A stretch of 64,000 nucleotides of DNA from Chloroflexi bacterium GWB2_49_20 (GCA_001796335.1 MGMF01000017.1:1-64000); one strand, 5' to 3'; positions 17,156 to 27,528 are shown, numbered from the stretch's first letter. The notes: generated from the letters alone by a model not told the origin. Numbers and translations: made by a program.

Positions 17156-18616
17156 ATGCCTGGCATTACGATCCTCGGTCTCGGACCTGGTAATCCGTCC
17201 CAATTAACGCGAGAAGCTTGGGAGGTAATCAACACGGCGGAAGAGCTCTGGTTGCGCACCAGGCAACATCCAACCTTTGCAGCTTTCCCGGCATCTCTTC
17301 GTCTCGAATCTTTTGATGAATTGTATGAAACTGGAGAGTCGTTTGAAGCTGTGTATGCCAGTATTGTTGAAAAAATTCTGCACCTGGGGCAGCGTGAGCA
17401 GGGGGTTATCTATGCGGTCCCGGGTGATCCATTTATCGCTGAAACAACTGGTCCGGAGATTGCCAGACAGGCGCGCCTGGCAGGCTTATCCTTGCGCATA
17501 GTCAACGGATTGTCGTTTATTGAACCTGCCTTCTCGGCCCTGGGTTTGGATCCTTTTCCACAAATAACATTGGTGGATGCGCTTGAGCTGAGTCAGCGGC
17601 ATGTGCCTTCGTTTCCGGTGGATACACCAGTATTGGTAGCCCAAATATATTCCCGCCTGGTGGCGGCCGAAGTCAAGACAACCCTCAACAGCATATATCC
17701 GGATGACCACCAGGTCACATTGGTGCATGCAGCCGGGACTGAGGCTGAATGCATTGAAAATATACCTTTGTATGAGATCGATCGAAGTACACATATTGGT
17801 CTGCTCACACTTCTTTATGTTCCTGCACTGGGGCAGGGTTCTTCATTTGAGGCATTCCAGGAGGTGGTTGCCCGCCTGCGAGCGCCGGACGGTTGTCCGT
17901 GGGACCAGGAACAGACACACCAATCCCTGCGCCCACACCTGCTTGAAGAAGCTTATGAGACCCTGGCTGCTCTGGATTCAGAGGACCCGCAGCAAATGGC
18001 TGAAGAATTCGGCGACCTGTTACTCCAGATCGTTTTGAACGCACAGATTGGCAGTGAAGAGGGTGGATTTTCCATGCTGGATGTTCTCAAAGGCATCCAT
18101 GACAAGATCGTCCGCCGCCATCCGCATGTGTTTGGGAATGAACAAATAGGGGATGTAAAGAAGGTGCTTCAAAATTGGGAAAAACTAAAAGCCGATGAAC
18201 GCAAAATCAATGGTGAATCCCACAAAGGTTCGATGGATGGGGTACCCCTGGCTTTACCTGCCCTTGTTCAAGCCCAGGAATACCAGGATCGAGCTGCCCG
18301 GGTTGGGTTTGACTGGCCATACATTGCTGGAGTGCTGGAGAAGATTGTTGAAGAGATTGGTGAAATTCAACGTGCCACCAATTCCACTGAGCTGGCAGAT
18401 GAGATCGGCGACCTTTTTTTTGCGCTGGTAAACCTGGCACGCTGGAAGCAGGTGGATGCTGAATCGGCTTTGCGTAGTACTAACATGAAGTTTAAACAGC
18501 GTTTTGCCCATATTGAGCAGGTTGCTCAAAAGCAAGGTAGAAAGATCTCCGAGCTATCGCTGGACGAAATGGAAGCGGCCTGGCAGGAAGCAAAAACCCC
18601 CGGGCATCTTCCATAA
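17156..18616 (+). CDS. yabN: YabN-type fusion: tetrapyrrole methylase-like domain plus MazG NTP pyrophosphohydrolase
   Basis: A 486-residue two-domain protein. Residues 1 to about 220 resemble a SAM-dependent tetrapyrrole (corrin/porphyrin) methylase, starting MPGITILGLGPGNPSQLT with YAVPGDPFIAE further on. The C-terminal half is MazG: HLLEEAYETLAAL with AEEFGDLLLQ supplies the acidic metal-binding motif, and a second degenerate copy follows (EEIGEI, ADEIGDLFFA). MazG hydrolyses nucleoside triphosphates to monophosphate and pyrophosphate, as in house-cleaning. Length matches B. subtilis YabN. The start is chosen at 17156 after TGGAGAAAG; 33 upstream codons lie in the palindromic repeat and are unlikely to be translated. 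The methylase domain's substrate is not known. Confidence 0.93.
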   Translation: MPGITILGLGPGNPSQLTREAWEVINTAEELWLRTRQHPTFAAFPASLRLESFDELYETGESFEAVYASIVEKILHLGQREQGVIYAVPGDPFIAETTGPEIARQARLAGLSLRIVNGLSFIEPAFSALGLDPFPQITLVDALELSQRHVPSFPVDTPVLVAQIYSRLVAAEVKTTLNSIYPDDHQVTLVHAAGTEAECIENIPLYEIDRSTHIGLLTLLYVPALGQGSSFEAFQEVVARLRAPDGCPWDQEQTHQSLRPHLLEEAYETLAALDSEDPQQMAEEFGDLLLQIVLNAQIGSEEGGFSMLDVLKGIHDKIVRRHPHVFGNEQIGDVKKVLQNWEKLKADERKINGESHKGSMDGVPLALPALVQAQEYQDRAARVGFDWPYIAGVLEKIVEEIGEIQRATNSTELADEIGDLFFALVNLARWKQVDAESALRSTNMKFKQRFAHIEQVAQKQGRKISELSLDEMEAAWQEAKTPGHLP

Positions 18617-18764
18617 TAGGAATGACTTGAGCATTTTCAGGATAGTTAATAAAATCAATCGCTGGATATTTTGAATCGCAAGAAAACGGGTCTGTCCATA
18701 ACGATTTGAAATCCTCATGATCCCTCTAGCATGAACGCGTGCCTGCGCATTAAGCGTTATGGAT

Positions 18765-20843
18765 CTATTTATTATGCATAAATAATCTCCACTCATTTTC
18801 ACTGGAAATTATAGAGTACCCTGGAAAGGATTCGTTTAAGAAATCCGGGCTGACTAGCAGAAAATTTAATTCGCTTTCAAGTGAGTTTAATTTTTCCAAC
18901 GAAGTTACAGGTATGATCTCACGGTCAAATGTATCACCAAAGAAATAGTAATCCGGAACCAATGCAGGGAAAGCCAAAATTCCAATTGAAGAGCCACGAG
19001 ACAAGAATTTGTTAACCATTCTTATGACAGGGGAATATGATTTATTTGCATAAGTTCGAAGGGCAATTTGGTCCAACGACCATGAATCATTATCATGCCT
19101 GGCTAGCGGAGATAATTTATAACCAATTTTTTGCACCAATATTGAATTATTCCTACCCCAGATTTGCATGTCTGTAAACATTTTATTGCTAATTAGAGGA
19201 CGAGAATCATTGTTTAAAACGCAATAGACCATGGATAATAAACTGAAAAGACAAACAGAATATATAAATAACTTGATCAGTTTATTTCTTGTACCAAACA
19301 ATAATGATACGAAAGGTATGATCAAAGCCGTTGAGAATATTAGATATCTACCAACATAAGGGTCCCAACCCGGTTTAAATGAGGTGGAAATAATAAAGAA
19401 AACAAAACCAGCGGAAAAAATAATCAGGTTTTCTGTTTTCTTGTTTTTTATTGAATAAATCAATCCCAATAGAATTGATGGCAGGATAATAAGCCAACCA
19501 TGCAAACCATACCAGGATGATTCTTCATTTAATGAATACAATTTGTCCAATTTAAAGAGTTCGTCCGGTTCCAAAAGGAAGTTGGGAGTTTCTACATTAA
19601 TAAGGTTCGAATTCAGAATGGGTCGAAAAAATGCAGTTTTTGTCCTGGTACAGGCAATTTCCGCCTGTGGGGGTATGCCTTCGCAACTGAGAAATTGATA
19701 GGATGCACGCACAGAATTGATCACCACTTTATCCAAGAGAGAACCTTGAGCCCCACTATTTTCCTGTTGAAAAAGTTCCACTTTTCCAACAGGTGTGCCG
19801 AAACTTATCCAATTTTGTAAATATGCAAAAGCGCCAAAGAATAATGTGAATATGAAGGTGCAGCAAATGCTGAGAAATACCATTGATTTCCAATGGTATT
19901 TGTTTTTTATTATTGAGAATAAATAAAGAGATACATACCCGGGCAGAGCGAATAGCGCATTTTGTTTTGTGCCGATCGCCAATGAGTAAGAGAGTATTGA
20001 AAAGATCAGAAAATATTTATTTCCCGTGTGCAGATTTCTTAATAAAAAGTAAAAAGCGACCATTAAGAAACTGGCTACCAGGATATCGTTTTGGGCGGTA
20101 ATCGATTCAAAAATTATTATTGGGAAAGTTAGTGTAAGTAAGGCTGCGAACGCATTTCCCTTCTTTGAAAAACCCAATTCATTCCCGGTCAAATAAATTG
20201 ATAAGGCAAGGATAAATGTAGCAATATATTGAACCAATCCTACAAGTTTATCTGACCTTAGGAAAACCACAGACCATAACATTAATAAGCTGTTGTTGTA
20301 AGGGTATGTTGTTCCATAATTGCTGAAACCAAAATAAGTCTTTAAAGAGCCTTGCTGTAACCAATAACCAATCTTGGATAAATGGTTATATAAACTATCA
20401 GTAGTATTTTGCGGAAAACGAATTTCAATGTAAAGAAGGAAAAGATAAACGATAAAAATAAAGCTCGCATAAAAAAATATCCCCAAATTATTCTTGATAT
20501 TGGTTTTGGTAGTTTTATATAAGTCTCTAAATTCGTCAATTTTGAAACGCATGTATTGATGACCCAATACTTGATTAATGATGAATACAAAGCAACAAAT
20601 AAAAAATTGAATGGAAAGAATGATAAAGGGAGTATTTATTGAATTTAGCAATCCCGCCAATTCAAAAATAAAAACAAGATAGGCCGATGTAGCCAGGAAT
20701 AAAGCAAGTACTCTTTCGAGGTTGTTTAAAGAGGAAAAATAAATAAATATTTCGTATATAAAGAGAGCCAAAAGCACAATGGAAATTATAAAAAATAGCA
20801 TGTGCATTTCTCCGAATGCCTTTCCAAGTAAATCTAAGTACAT
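18765..20843 (-). CDS. Multi-spanning membrane protein, putative GT-C family glycosyltransferase
   Basis: A 692-residue protein with about twelve hydrophobic helices in the first 530 residues, followed by a soluble C-terminal part of about 130 residues. A loop after helix 4 contains FPQNTTDSLYNHLSKIGYW, which resembles the first extracytoplasmic acidic loop of GT39/ArnT-like GT-C transferases that use polyprenyl-phosphate sugars. That assignment is inference from topology. DNA is clearly AT-rich compared with neighbours (19 G/C in the 60 bases from 19201, against 31 in the 60 from 17641), suggesting recent acquisition or relaxed selection. An alternative start is the ATG 12 codons in (MHMLFF), which has a GGAGA motif just before it; the first ATG lacks a good site. 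Confidence 0.7.
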   Translation of the reverse strand: MYLDLLGKAFGEMHMLFFIISIVLLALFIYEIFIYFSSLNNLERVLALFLATSAYLVFIFELAGLLNSINTPFIILSIQFFICCFVFIINQVLGHQYMRFKIDEFRDLYKTTKTNIKNNLGIFFYASFIFIVYLFLLYIEIRFPQNTTDSLYNHLSKIGYWLQQGSLKTYFGFSNYGTTYPYNNSLLMLWSVVFLRSDKLVGLVQYIATFILALSIYLTGNELGFSKKGNAFAALLTLTFPIIIFESITAQNDILVASFLMVAFYFLLRNLHTGNKYFLIFSILSYSLAIGTKQNALFALPGYVSLYLFSIIKNKYHWKSMVFLSICCTFIFTLFFGAFAYLQNWISFGTPVGKVELFQQENSGAQGSLLDKVVINSVRASYQFLSCEGIPPQAEIACTRTKTAFFRPILNSNLINVETPNFLLEPDELFKLDKLYSLNEESSWYGLHGWLIILPSILLGLIYSIKNKKTENLIIFSAGFVFFIISTSFKPGWDPYVGRYLIFSTALIIPFVSLLFGTRNKLIKLFIYSVCLFSLLSMVYCVLNNDSRPLISNKMFTDMQIWGRNNSILVQKIGYKLSPLARHDNDSWSLDQIALRTYANKSYSPVIRMVNKFLSRGSSIGILAFPALVPDYYFFGDTFDREIIPVTSLEKLNSLESELNFLLVSPDFLNESFPGYSIISSENEWRLFMHNK

Positions 20844-20919
20844 TCCAACACAGACATGGCCCCAGTAAAGCCAATCATCAATTTCCGGCAGGCTTTAATG
20901 AGTTTCTTATTCAGTTATT

Positions 20920-22983
20920 CTACATCCCAAGCACCTTGATCAGGAAGGCGTAGACATCAGCATATTCCTCGATCCAGATGGAGGTGGGTTTGCCCAGTCC
21001 ATGACCCGCGCGGGTTTGCACCCGGATTAGCGTGGGTGCATCCCCAGCCTGGCAAGCCTGCAAGGTAGCTGTGAACTTAAAGGAATGCCCCGGCACCACG
21101 CGATCATCATGGTCTGCTGTGGTTACCAGGGTGGCAGGGTAATGGGTGCCGGGTTTCAGGTTATGAAGTGGAGAATAAGCAACCAGGGTTTTGAACTGCT
21201 CCGGATCATCGGCTGAGCCGTAATCGCTGACCCAAGCCCATCCAATGGTGAACTTGTGGAAGCGCAGCATGTCCATTACACCCACAGCAGGCAGGGCAGC
21301 TCCAAACAAATCGGGACGCTGTGTCATGCAGGCCCCCACCAATAAACCTCCATTGGATCGCCCCTCAATGGCCAGCCGCGCTGTGCGGGTGATCTTTTCA
21401 TGGATTAGCCACTCGGCACAGGCGATAAAGTCTTCGAAAACATTTTGCTTGGTATGGATCATGCCAGCCTGGTGCCATTCTTCGCCGTATTCGCCGCCAC
21501 CGCGCAGGTTACCAATTGCCAGAACGCCGCCCATCTCCATCCAAACCAGGCGGTGAATGGCGAAAGCCGGTGTCTGTGCCAGGTTAAAACCACCATACCC
21601 GTACAGGATGGTTGGATTGTCACCATTCTTCTGCAAGCCTTTGCGATGGATCAGGAACATGGGCACGCGCGTGCCGTCTTTGCTGGTGACGAGTACCTGG
21701 TTGGTTTCGTAGGAAGACAGGTCAAAATTAATGGGGGGTTGGAAGATCACCTGGCTCTGGCCGCTCTGAAAATCATAGCGGAAGATGGTCAGTGGATGGA
21801 TAAAGGAATGGAAAGCGTAAAACATTTCGCTGTCTTTCCTCTCGCCATGCAGACTGGATTCATAAGCCACCATGACCGAACCGAGCGTGGGCAGGCTGAC
21901 ATCACCGGCTGGGCTGCCATCCAGGTTGAACAACTTGATGATGTCATGGGCATCCTTCATATAAATGATGACCAGTTGATCGTGAATGATCTGGGCAGAT
22001 TGAAGGACAGCCTCATTTTCTGGGATAAGCGTTTTCCTGTTCTCCGGCTTGGGGCAGGATGAATCAATCGTAATCAAATGTCCACGCGGCGCATCCAGGT
22101 TGGTTTGGAAGAAGAACATGGATCCATCATTTCCAATAAAATTGTAGGTGGCTTCAAGATCCGGGATGAGTTCCACGACTGGTGAATTGCTCTTCAGATC
22201 CTTGTAGAAGAAACGGTTGCGGGAATCGGTGCCCTGGGAAACATAGATCAGCAGGTAATGACCATCTTCACTTACCTCGCTACCAAAGCCCCACTCCGGG
22301 CGATCAGGTCGTTCGTAAACCAACTGGTCTTCTGCCTGGGAGGTTCCAATTCGATGGAAGAACAGCTTCTGATTGTAATTAGCTTCCTGGAAGGTTTCAC
22401 CTTCGGCTGGAGCTGGAAAGGGGGCGTAGAAAAATCCGCTGCTGTCTTTGCTCCACGTGGCACCCGAAAACTTGCTCCACTCTAGGGTTTCTGGAAGATC
22501 CTGGCCGCTGTCCACGCTGCGAATATACCAGACTTGCCAGTCTGACCCGCTGGATGAGATGGCATAAGCCAGCCATTTTCCATCCGGGCTGACAGACCAA
22601 CTGTTCAACGCAACCGTTCCATCTTTGGAGAGTGTATTTGGATCTAGAAGAATACGTGGCGTATCAGTTAATAACTCGTAAACGTGCAGTACATCCTGGT
22701 TTTGCAATCCACTATTTCGAAATTGGAAATAGCGCCCGCCTTTCTTGTATGGAGATGAGACTTTCGCATAATCCCATAACTGGGTCAGCCGTTCACGGAT
22801 GGGTGCCCGGGAAGGGATTTTTTCAAGGAAGGTAAAAGTTAACTCATTCTGCTGGCGGATCCATTCCAGGGTTTCTGGTGAATCAACCTCTTCCATCCAG
22901 CGGTACGGATCAGCTATAAGTGTGCCGTGGTAATTATCCATCTGGTCAATGCGGTGAGCAGGGGGGTAAGTTAATTTCGGCAT
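20920..22983 (-). CDS. Prolyl oligopeptidase family serine peptidase (S9A)
   Basis: A 687-residue enzyme with an N-terminal beta-propeller (roughly residues 70-400) and a C-terminal alpha/beta-hydrolase domain. The catalytic triad is visible: Ser543 in EGRSNGGLLVGA, Asp near 626 in ADHDDRVVPGHS, and His661 in RAGHGLGKP. It opens PKLTYPPAHRIDQMDNYHG and DPYRWMEEVDSPET, the classic POP start. Such enzymes cleave short proline-containing peptides. There is no signal peptide, so it is cytoplasmic. The ATG at 22983 is preferred because AGGAG lies seven bases before it; another ATG two codons upstream abuts the site. A minus-strand promoter lies at 23105-23132. Confidence 0.95.
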   Translation of the reverse strand: MPKLTYPPAHRIDQMDNYHGTLIADPYRWMEEVDSPETLEWIRQQNELTFTFLEKIPSRAPIRERLTQLWDYAKVSSPYKKGGRYFQFRNSGLQNQDVLHVYELLTDTPRILLDPNTLSKDGTVALNSWSVSPDGKWLAYAISSSGSDWQVWYIRSVDSGQDLPETLEWSKFSGATWSKDSSGFFYAPFPAPAEGETFQEANYNQKLFFHRIGTSQAEDQLVYERPDRPEWGFGSEVSEDGHYLLIYVSQGTDSRNRFFYKDLKSNSPVVELIPDLEATYNFIGNDGSMFFFQTNLDAPRGHLITIDSSCPKPENRKTLIPENEAVLQSAQIIHDQLVIIYMKDAHDIIKLFNLDGSPAGDVSLPTLGSVMVAYESSLHGERKDSEMFYAFHSFIHPLTIFRYDFQSGQSQVIFQPPINFDLSSYETNQVLVTSKDGTRVPMFLIHRKGLQKNGDNPTILYGYGGFNLAQTPAFAIHRLVWMEMGGVLAIGNLRGGGEYGEEWHQAGMIHTKQNVFEDFIACAEWLIHEKITRTARLAIEGRSNGGLLVGACMTQRPDLFGAALPAVGVMDMLRFHKFTIGWAWVSDYGSADDPEQFKTLVAYSPLHNLKPGTHYPATLVTTADHDDRVVPGHSFKFTATLQACQAGDAPTLIRVQTRAGHGLGKPTSIWIEEYADVYAFLIKVLGM

Positions 22984-23104
22984 GATCATCTCCTGGTGAT
23001 GGAAGAAATTTTATTGGATATTCTCTGGTTTCAAGGTATACTGTTTTGGAGATACCTTGCTATGACTGCAGGGTAAGGTGGATAATTACTTTTGGGTGGC
23101 TATG

Positions 23105-23132
23105 ATTATAGAACCTTATGGGTGTTAGTCAA
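23105..23132 (-). promoter_or_regulatory. Sigma-70 promoter for the prolyl oligopeptidase gene
   Basis: On the minus strand TTGACT (plus positions 23127-23132), a 16-base spacer and TATAAT (23105-23110) form a near-consensus promoter. The predicted 5' untranslated region is about 115 bases. It is back to back with the nrdR promoter at 23215-23243. Confidence 0.6.
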
Positions 23133-23214
23133 GCTCTGTGAAGACCTTGATTATAATAAGAGACCCATTGGCAAAGGTAATCGGATTTTTAAGATAAAAA
23201 CATCTAAATACCTC

Positions 23215-23243
23215 TTGTATTGACTTTGCATATATGTTAGAAT
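23215..23243 (+). promoter_or_regulatory. Probable promoter of the nrdR-nrdJ operon
   Basis: TTGTAT (23215-23220), 17 bases and TAGAAT (23238-23243). Several ATATAT/ACATATGT palindromic bits (around 23229, 23288 and 23302) flank it and could be binding sites of a repressor such as NrdR, but they do not match a pair of NrdR boxes with certainty. The rest of the gap from 22984 to 23329 shows only the divergent promoter. Confidence 0.5.
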
Positions 23244-23329
23244 AGCCAAAGTTGCCCAACATGCAGGGGGAGGTTATTCTGTAACCGACATATATGGCGG
23301 CTACATATGTTCTATAAATGGAGATGCTT

Positions 23330-23779
23330 ATGCGTTGCCCATATTGTCATAATAATAATTCCAAAGTACTGGATACCACACATGACAGTCATGGCGGCAT
23401 TCGCCGTCGCAGGGAGTGCCTGGCTTGTGGGCAGCGTTTTAGCAGCCTGGAGAGATCCATTATGGCAACTCCCCTAATTGTAAAGCTGGATGGGTCCCGT
23501 GAAGAGTTTGACCGGGAGAAACTGGCACGCGGTGTCCGCTTATCATGTGCCAAGCGGCCAGTCTCTGCTGCCGATATCGAACGTCTTATTGGTACTGTGG
23601 AAGCCGACTTGCAAAAAATGGGGAAATCAGAGATTTCTTCACGCGTGGTGGGTGATTTGGTAATGAGTTGTTTGAAGGAACTGGATCAGATTGCATATAT
23701 TCGTTATGCAACCGTGTATCTACGCCTTGACGACTTGCAATCCCTCCGCAGCGAAATCGATCACCTATTGGAATTATAA
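23330..23779 (+). CDS. nrdR: Transcriptional repressor NrdR
   Basis: A 149-residue NrdR, the nucleotide-sensing repressor of ribonucleotide reductase genes. The N-terminal zinc ribbon has four cysteines (MRCPYCHNN and [13 protein letters not shown]), followed by the ATP-cone domain starting [21 protein letters not shown]. The ATG at 23330 has a GGAG six bases upstream and gives the family's MRCP start, so the two earlier in-frame ATGs are rejected. Location directly ahead of nrdJ (13-base gap) suggests it represses its own operon in response to dATP/ATP. Confidence 0.97.
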   Translation: MRCPYCHNNNSKVLDTTHDSHGGIRRRRECLACGQRFSSLERSIMATPLIVKLDGSREEFDREKLARGVRLSCAKRPVSAADIERLIGTVEADLQKMGKSEISSRVVGDLVMSCLKELDQIAYIRYATVYLRLDDLQSLRSEIDHLLEL

Positions 23780-23792
23780 GGGAGATTTATTA

Positions 23793-26411
23793 ATGGTAAC
23801 CAGAATTGCTTCTGTTGAGGAAGACTTGTATTCTACTCCCCCTATGCCGGAGGATTTACCTGCGGTTGATTTAACAGAAAATGCCCGCCAGGTGTTGGTT
23901 CGTCGTTACGTCCGCCGTGGTGATAAAGGCGAACCGGTGGAAACCCCGGAAGAAATGTTCTGGAGGGTTGCCTACCACATTGCAAAGGTGGAAAAAGTGT
24001 GGGGCAATGAAGTGATGTCCCAGGCCAGAAAATTCTACAGTCTTTTAACCGGCAAGAAATTTTTCCCCAATTCACCAACATTCACCGGTGCGGGTACGCC
24101 TTTGGGTCAATTGGCAGCTTGCTTTGTTTTACCAATTTCCGATGACATGGGGCGGGATCAGGCTGGAATCTTTCAGACCTTGCGGGATGCAGCCCTAATT
24201 CAGCAGACTGGTGGGGGCAATGGGTTTTCATTCTCCCGCATACGCCCCAAAGGATCGCATGTAAAATCATCTGCCGGCCAGGCGACCGGTCCGGTTGGTT
24301 TTCTACGTGTGTATGATCATGCTTTTGGGGAAGTAGCCCAGGGAGGGACACGCCGGGGTGCCAACATGGGGGTGCTGCGTGTGGACCATCCGGATGTGGA
24401 TGAATTCATAACCTGTAAAACTGACGAAAATGCCATCACTAATTTTAACATTTCCATTGGAATTACCGATGCTTTTATGCAGGCAGTTAAGGCAGACACC
24501 GATTGGGAGCTGCGCTTTCCGGATGTAGGGTCGCCTAAATATCGGGGATTCAGTGGAACACCTGAGCAAGCTGAAAAAAATGGCCTCCCATTGAAAACCT
24601 ATAAAAAAGTGCGGGCGCGCGATCTGTTTGACAAAATAGTTCAGCAGGCGCATTTCAATGGTGAGCCAGGTGTTCTTTTTCTGGATGCTGCCAATCGCTC
24701 AAACCCCGTCCCTCATTTATATCCACTGGAAGCAACCAATCCATGCGGTGAACAATGGTTGGGAGCGTATGAAAATTGCTGCCTGGGGTCTATAAACCTG
24801 GCGGAGCATTGCGCTTCGAACGGATTGGTGGATTGGGAAAGTTTGCGCCAGAGTGTTGAGCTTTCGGTTCGCTTCCTCGATAATGTTGTCGAGGCAAATG
24901 CTTATGTACCGGCAGTTCCACAGCTTAAAGAAGCTGCTCATCGTGCCCGCAGGATCGGATTGGGAATTATGGGTCTGGCCGATCTCATGTACCATACCGG
25001 AGTACGCTATGGCTCCGAAGTTGGACAGGAGTTTGGCAGCCAGGTGATGGAATTTGTCCGTTATCATGCCATGAAAACCAGCATCGAACTGGCTGAAGTG
25101 CGTGGACCATTCCCTGCCATTCAAGGCAGTATATATGACCCGGATAATTTAACCTGGCAACCGCCTCAGGCCATGATCCCCAGCACAAAAGATTGGGGAC
25201 GTCCGCAAATGGATTGGGATGCAATCACCAGGGAAATTAAGAAACATGGTATTCGCAATGCAGCCCAGACCACGGTGGCACCCACCGGTACGATTGCCAC
25301 GGTGGCTGGTTGTGAAGGTTATGGCTGCGAACCGGTTTTTGCCTTGGCATATATTCGCCATGTCAATGACAATGGTAAAGACCTGCAATTGACTTACGCC
25401 AGCCCACGCTTTGAGCAAGCTCTTTCGAAAGCTGGTATAGATTCTGAAACCAGCCAGGTGATCATTGAAGAAGTAATGCAACATGGAACCTGCCAGGATA
25501 TTTCGAAAGTGCCCGAAGAAATACGTAATACGTTTGTGGTCTCCGCAGATATCACTGCTGAGGAGCATGTGCACATGCAGGCTGCCCTGCAAGCCTTTGT
25601 GGATAATTCCTTGTCCAAAACAGTAAACTTTAATGAGAATGCTTCGGTTGAAGATGTTGCCAAAGTATATATGCTGGCATGGGAATTGGGTTGTAAGGGG
25701 ATCACGGTTTACGTAACCGGTTCCCGCGAAAAGGTGGTCTTGGAAACCAGGGCAACCGCCCAAAAGAAGGAAAATGTACCATTTGTGCAAAATTTCCATC
25801 CTGAGCCTGGCGCCGAAACAGTCCATGATATTTCCAGGGATGAAATTGCAACCCAGTTGGCAGGTTGGCATGAAACCAAGAAACCACGTCCACGTGCCCT
25901 GATCGGGCGAACCTACAGCGTGGAAACCCCCCTGGGCAAGGCCTTCATCACAGTTAATCAAAATGGTGGCGATCATCCATTTGAGGTTTTCATAAATACC
26001 GCCAAAGCCGGATCGGAGACAGCAGCTGTTTCAGAAGCGATTGGGCGCCTGATCTCCTACATCCTGCGCCTGGCCTCTCCAATACCCCCGCGTGACCGCC
26101 TGGCAGAGATTGTCAACCAGTTGGGTGGGATTGGCGGAGGCCGCTCGTTAGGATTTGGCCCACACAGGGTTCGTTCCTTGCCGGACGGTGTTGGGCAGGT
26201 ATTGAATGAATATTTGAAGGGTGAAACCGACCCTGAGATCATGGAGAAGAAAATATCAGGAAATGGGCATTTTGGGGAAGAGCAGGCCAAACAAGATTTG
26301 GATCTTTCCCCTCCAAAAATGGGTGACTTATGCCCGGATTGTGGTGAGGCCACCATGGTCAGCGAAGAGGGTTGCCGCAAGTGCTATACCTGCGGCTTCA
26401 GTGAGTGTTAG
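23793..26411 (+). CDS. nrdJ: Ribonucleotide reductase class II, adenosylcobalamin-dependent
   Basis: An 872-residue enzyme that makes deoxyribonucleotides independent of oxygen, using coenzyme B12. Key residues are Cys110 in [10 protein letters not shown] (redox pair) and the radical cysteine Cys318 with Asn316 and Glu320 in ATNPCGEQW. The loop segment [18 protein letters not shown] and [19 protein letters not shown] are also conserved. The last 26 residues form a zinc-ribbon tail ([21 protein letters not shown]) typical of NrdJ that receives electrons from thioredoxin. It lacks its own ATP-cone. The start follows GGGAGA; upstream in-frame codons overlap nrdR. A terminator follows at 26435. 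Confidence 0.97.
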   Translation: MVTRIASVEEDLYSTPPMPEDLPAVDLTENARQVLVRRYVRRGDKGEPVETPEEMFWRVAYHIAKVEKVWGNEVMSQARKFYSLLTGKKFFPNSPTFTGAGTPLGQLAACFVLPISDDMGRDQAGIFQTLRDAALIQQTGGGNGFSFSRIRPKGSHVKSSAGQATGPVGFLRVYDHAFGEVAQGGTRRGANMGVLRVDHPDVDEFITCKTDENAITNFNISIGITDAFMQAVKADTDWELRFPDVGSPKYRGFSGTPEQAEKNGLPLKTYKKVRARDLFDKIVQQAHFNGEPGVLFLDAANRSNPVPHLYPLEATNPCGEQWLGAYENCCLGSINLAEHCASNGLVDWESLRQSVELSVRFLDNVVEANAYVPAVPQLKEAAHRARRIGLGIMGLADLMYHTGVRYGSEVGQEFGSQVMEFVRYHAMKTSIELAEVRGPFPAIQGSIYDPDNLTWQPPQAMIPSTKDWGRPQMDWDAITREIKKHGIRNAAQTTVAPTGTIATVAGCEGYGCEPVFALAYIRHVNDNGKDLQLTYASPRFEQALSKAGIDSETSQVIIEEVMQHGTCQDISKVPEEIRNTFVVSADITAEEHVHMQAALQAFVDNSLSKTVNFNENASVEDVAKVYMLAWELGCKGITVYVTGSREKVVLETRATAQKKENVPFVQNFHPEPGAETVHDISRDEIATQLAGWHETKKPRPRALIGRTYSVETPLGKAFITVNQNGGDHPFEVFINTAKAGSETAAVSEAIGRLISYILRLASPIPPRDRLAEIVNQLGGIGGGRSLGFGPHRVRSLPDGVGQVLNEYLKGETDPEIMEKKISGNGHFGEEQAKQDLDLSPPKMGDLCPDCGEATMVSEEGCRKCYTCGFSEC

Positions 26412-26434
26412 TGATTTTCATACGATCTATGCAG

Positions 26435-26466
26435 CGGTTGGTGTTTTTAGCCAACCGTTGTTTTAT
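26435..26466 (+). terminator. Rho-independent terminator after nrdJ
   Basis: CGGTTGG (26435-26441) and CCAACCG (26451-26457) form a perfect 7-bp stem with a 9-base loop, followed by TTGTTTTATT. It ends the nrdR-nrdJ transcript. Confidence 0.8.
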
Positions 26467-26551
26467 TGTCAGACTTCTTTCAAAATTCAACTTGAACGCA
26501 TGAGGAAATAATTCTTTCCATTTCGCAACAAAAGACATTTCACATATTCAT

Positions 26552-26592
26552 GATATTAAAAAAGGCTTGGAACTTAAAGTTTGCCAAGCCTT
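26552..26592 (-). terminator. Rho-independent terminator of the minus-strand orphan gene
   Basis: On the minus strand AAGGCTTGG and CCAAGCCTT form a 9-bp stem with a 13-base loop, directly followed by five T and an AT-rich tail. It lies 31 bases beyond the stop of the gene ending at 26623. Confidence 0.85.
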
Positions 26593-26622
26593 CTGTTGAT
26601 ACCTGGAGGGTCGAAATTAGTT

Positions 26623-27120
26623 TTACAACTTTCCGAAAGCCACACCTTTGTACGACCAACCACAGGCTGCCAGTGCTTCCTGGATCGGTTTCTTAAGTTC
26701 ATTGGTATTGAATTTGTATTTATAAACCTGCCCGGGCGCCAGGGTTTCGGTGAAGGCATAAGCACTGCCAAACTCAATGGATGTCGATTGCCCTTTGAAA
26801 GAGCTTACTGCCAGTGTCAGGTCGGGAACACCTGCTCTCCAGGAAACACTATATTCATGGTCCTGGGTACGCAACTCGTGTTTTTCCTCATCCAGCTTCA
26901 TATGGATGCGAAATACTTTGCTGAGGCTGGCTTTGGAAAATACTTCATACCATGTGGCATCAACGATTTTCCACTCTGCTATCAGATCCACCTTTTCTTG
27001 TGTTCCCGGGATGATCTGATAGGGGGCGCTGGGTCGATTGAGTCCCATTAACTTGTCTGTAACCTCCTGGGAGGAAAGAGCTGGTTTTTGTGAGGCTGGT
27101 TTTTTGCTAAAGAATCCCAT
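26623..27120 (-). CDS. Conserved-looking cytoplasmic protein of unknown function
   Basis: A 165-residue protein that I do not recognise. It starts MGFFSKKPASQKPALSSQEV, a basic and flexible lead, and then reads as a mixed alpha/beta soluble domain with regular Trp and Tyr residues (VDLIAEWKIVDATWYEVF, YSVSWRAGVPDLTL, ACGWSYKGVAFGKL). No signal peptide, membrane helix or known catalytic motif is visible. It has its own GGAG ribosome binding site and a strong terminator, so it is a real single-gene unit. Codon and base usage resemble the neighbours. Confidence 0.8.
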   Translation of the reverse strand: MGFFSKKPASQKPALSSQEVTDKLMGLNRPSAPYQIIPGTQEKVDLIAEWKIVDATWYEVFSKASLSKVFRIHMKLDEEKHELRTQDHEYSVSWRAGVPDLTLAVSSFKGQSTSIEFGSAYAFTETLAPGQVYKYKFNTNELKKPIQEALAACGWSYKGVAFGKL

Positions 27121-27528
27121 TTTGAAATCTCCTTTTTTAAAATATACACCTCTCAGATAAGAAGTGCATTAAATATAAATCTCCAAATAATTTACTATTT
27201 CGATCTGGATCCCCGAAGTGTTAATATTCCTGGCTGTGTCTCATAGCATGTGGCTCCTTCTTTTAATTAAGAAAATCTATGGGATGCCAATGGCAATTAT
27301 CCAAATATCCCTGCTTTATGTTGACAGTTAAGAGGTGAACCAACTTGGGTACAATCTACTATGCTAGGCTTGTGGTGATTATATAAGCAAAATCTCTTTA
27401 GAGAATTGTCATCCTGTTTATGCACTAATCCCCCAAGGAAAATATTAAAACTCTTAACCAAATCTCTTTATGGATTCAATTTCCATACTTCGGGTAAAAT
27501 TAGTTATTCGCATTTGAACGGAGGCATG
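27121..27528. other. Intergenic spacer with a short direct repeat, no gene seen
   Basis: No convincing coding frame or RNA gene. AAATCTCTTTA occurs at 27390-27400 and again at 27460-27470, exactly 70 bases apart. TTGACA at 27321-27326 and TACAAT at 27350-27355 are 23 bases apart, too far for a standard promoter. The plus-strand kinase frame is open from 27406, but its upstream 40 codons do not resemble the family. Confidence 0.5.

Noticed and set aside
1-18616. Many additional frames over the ribosomal genes on both strands
   Set aside because: They are shadows of highly conserved ribosomal protein genes, without own start signals or recognisable families.
23220-23320. ATATAT/ACATATGT palindromes as a pair of NrdR boxes upstream of nrdR
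   Set aside because: Their centres (about 23232, 23291 and 23306) do not give the roughly 31-base spacing of known NrdR box pairs and the flanks do not match the consensus well.
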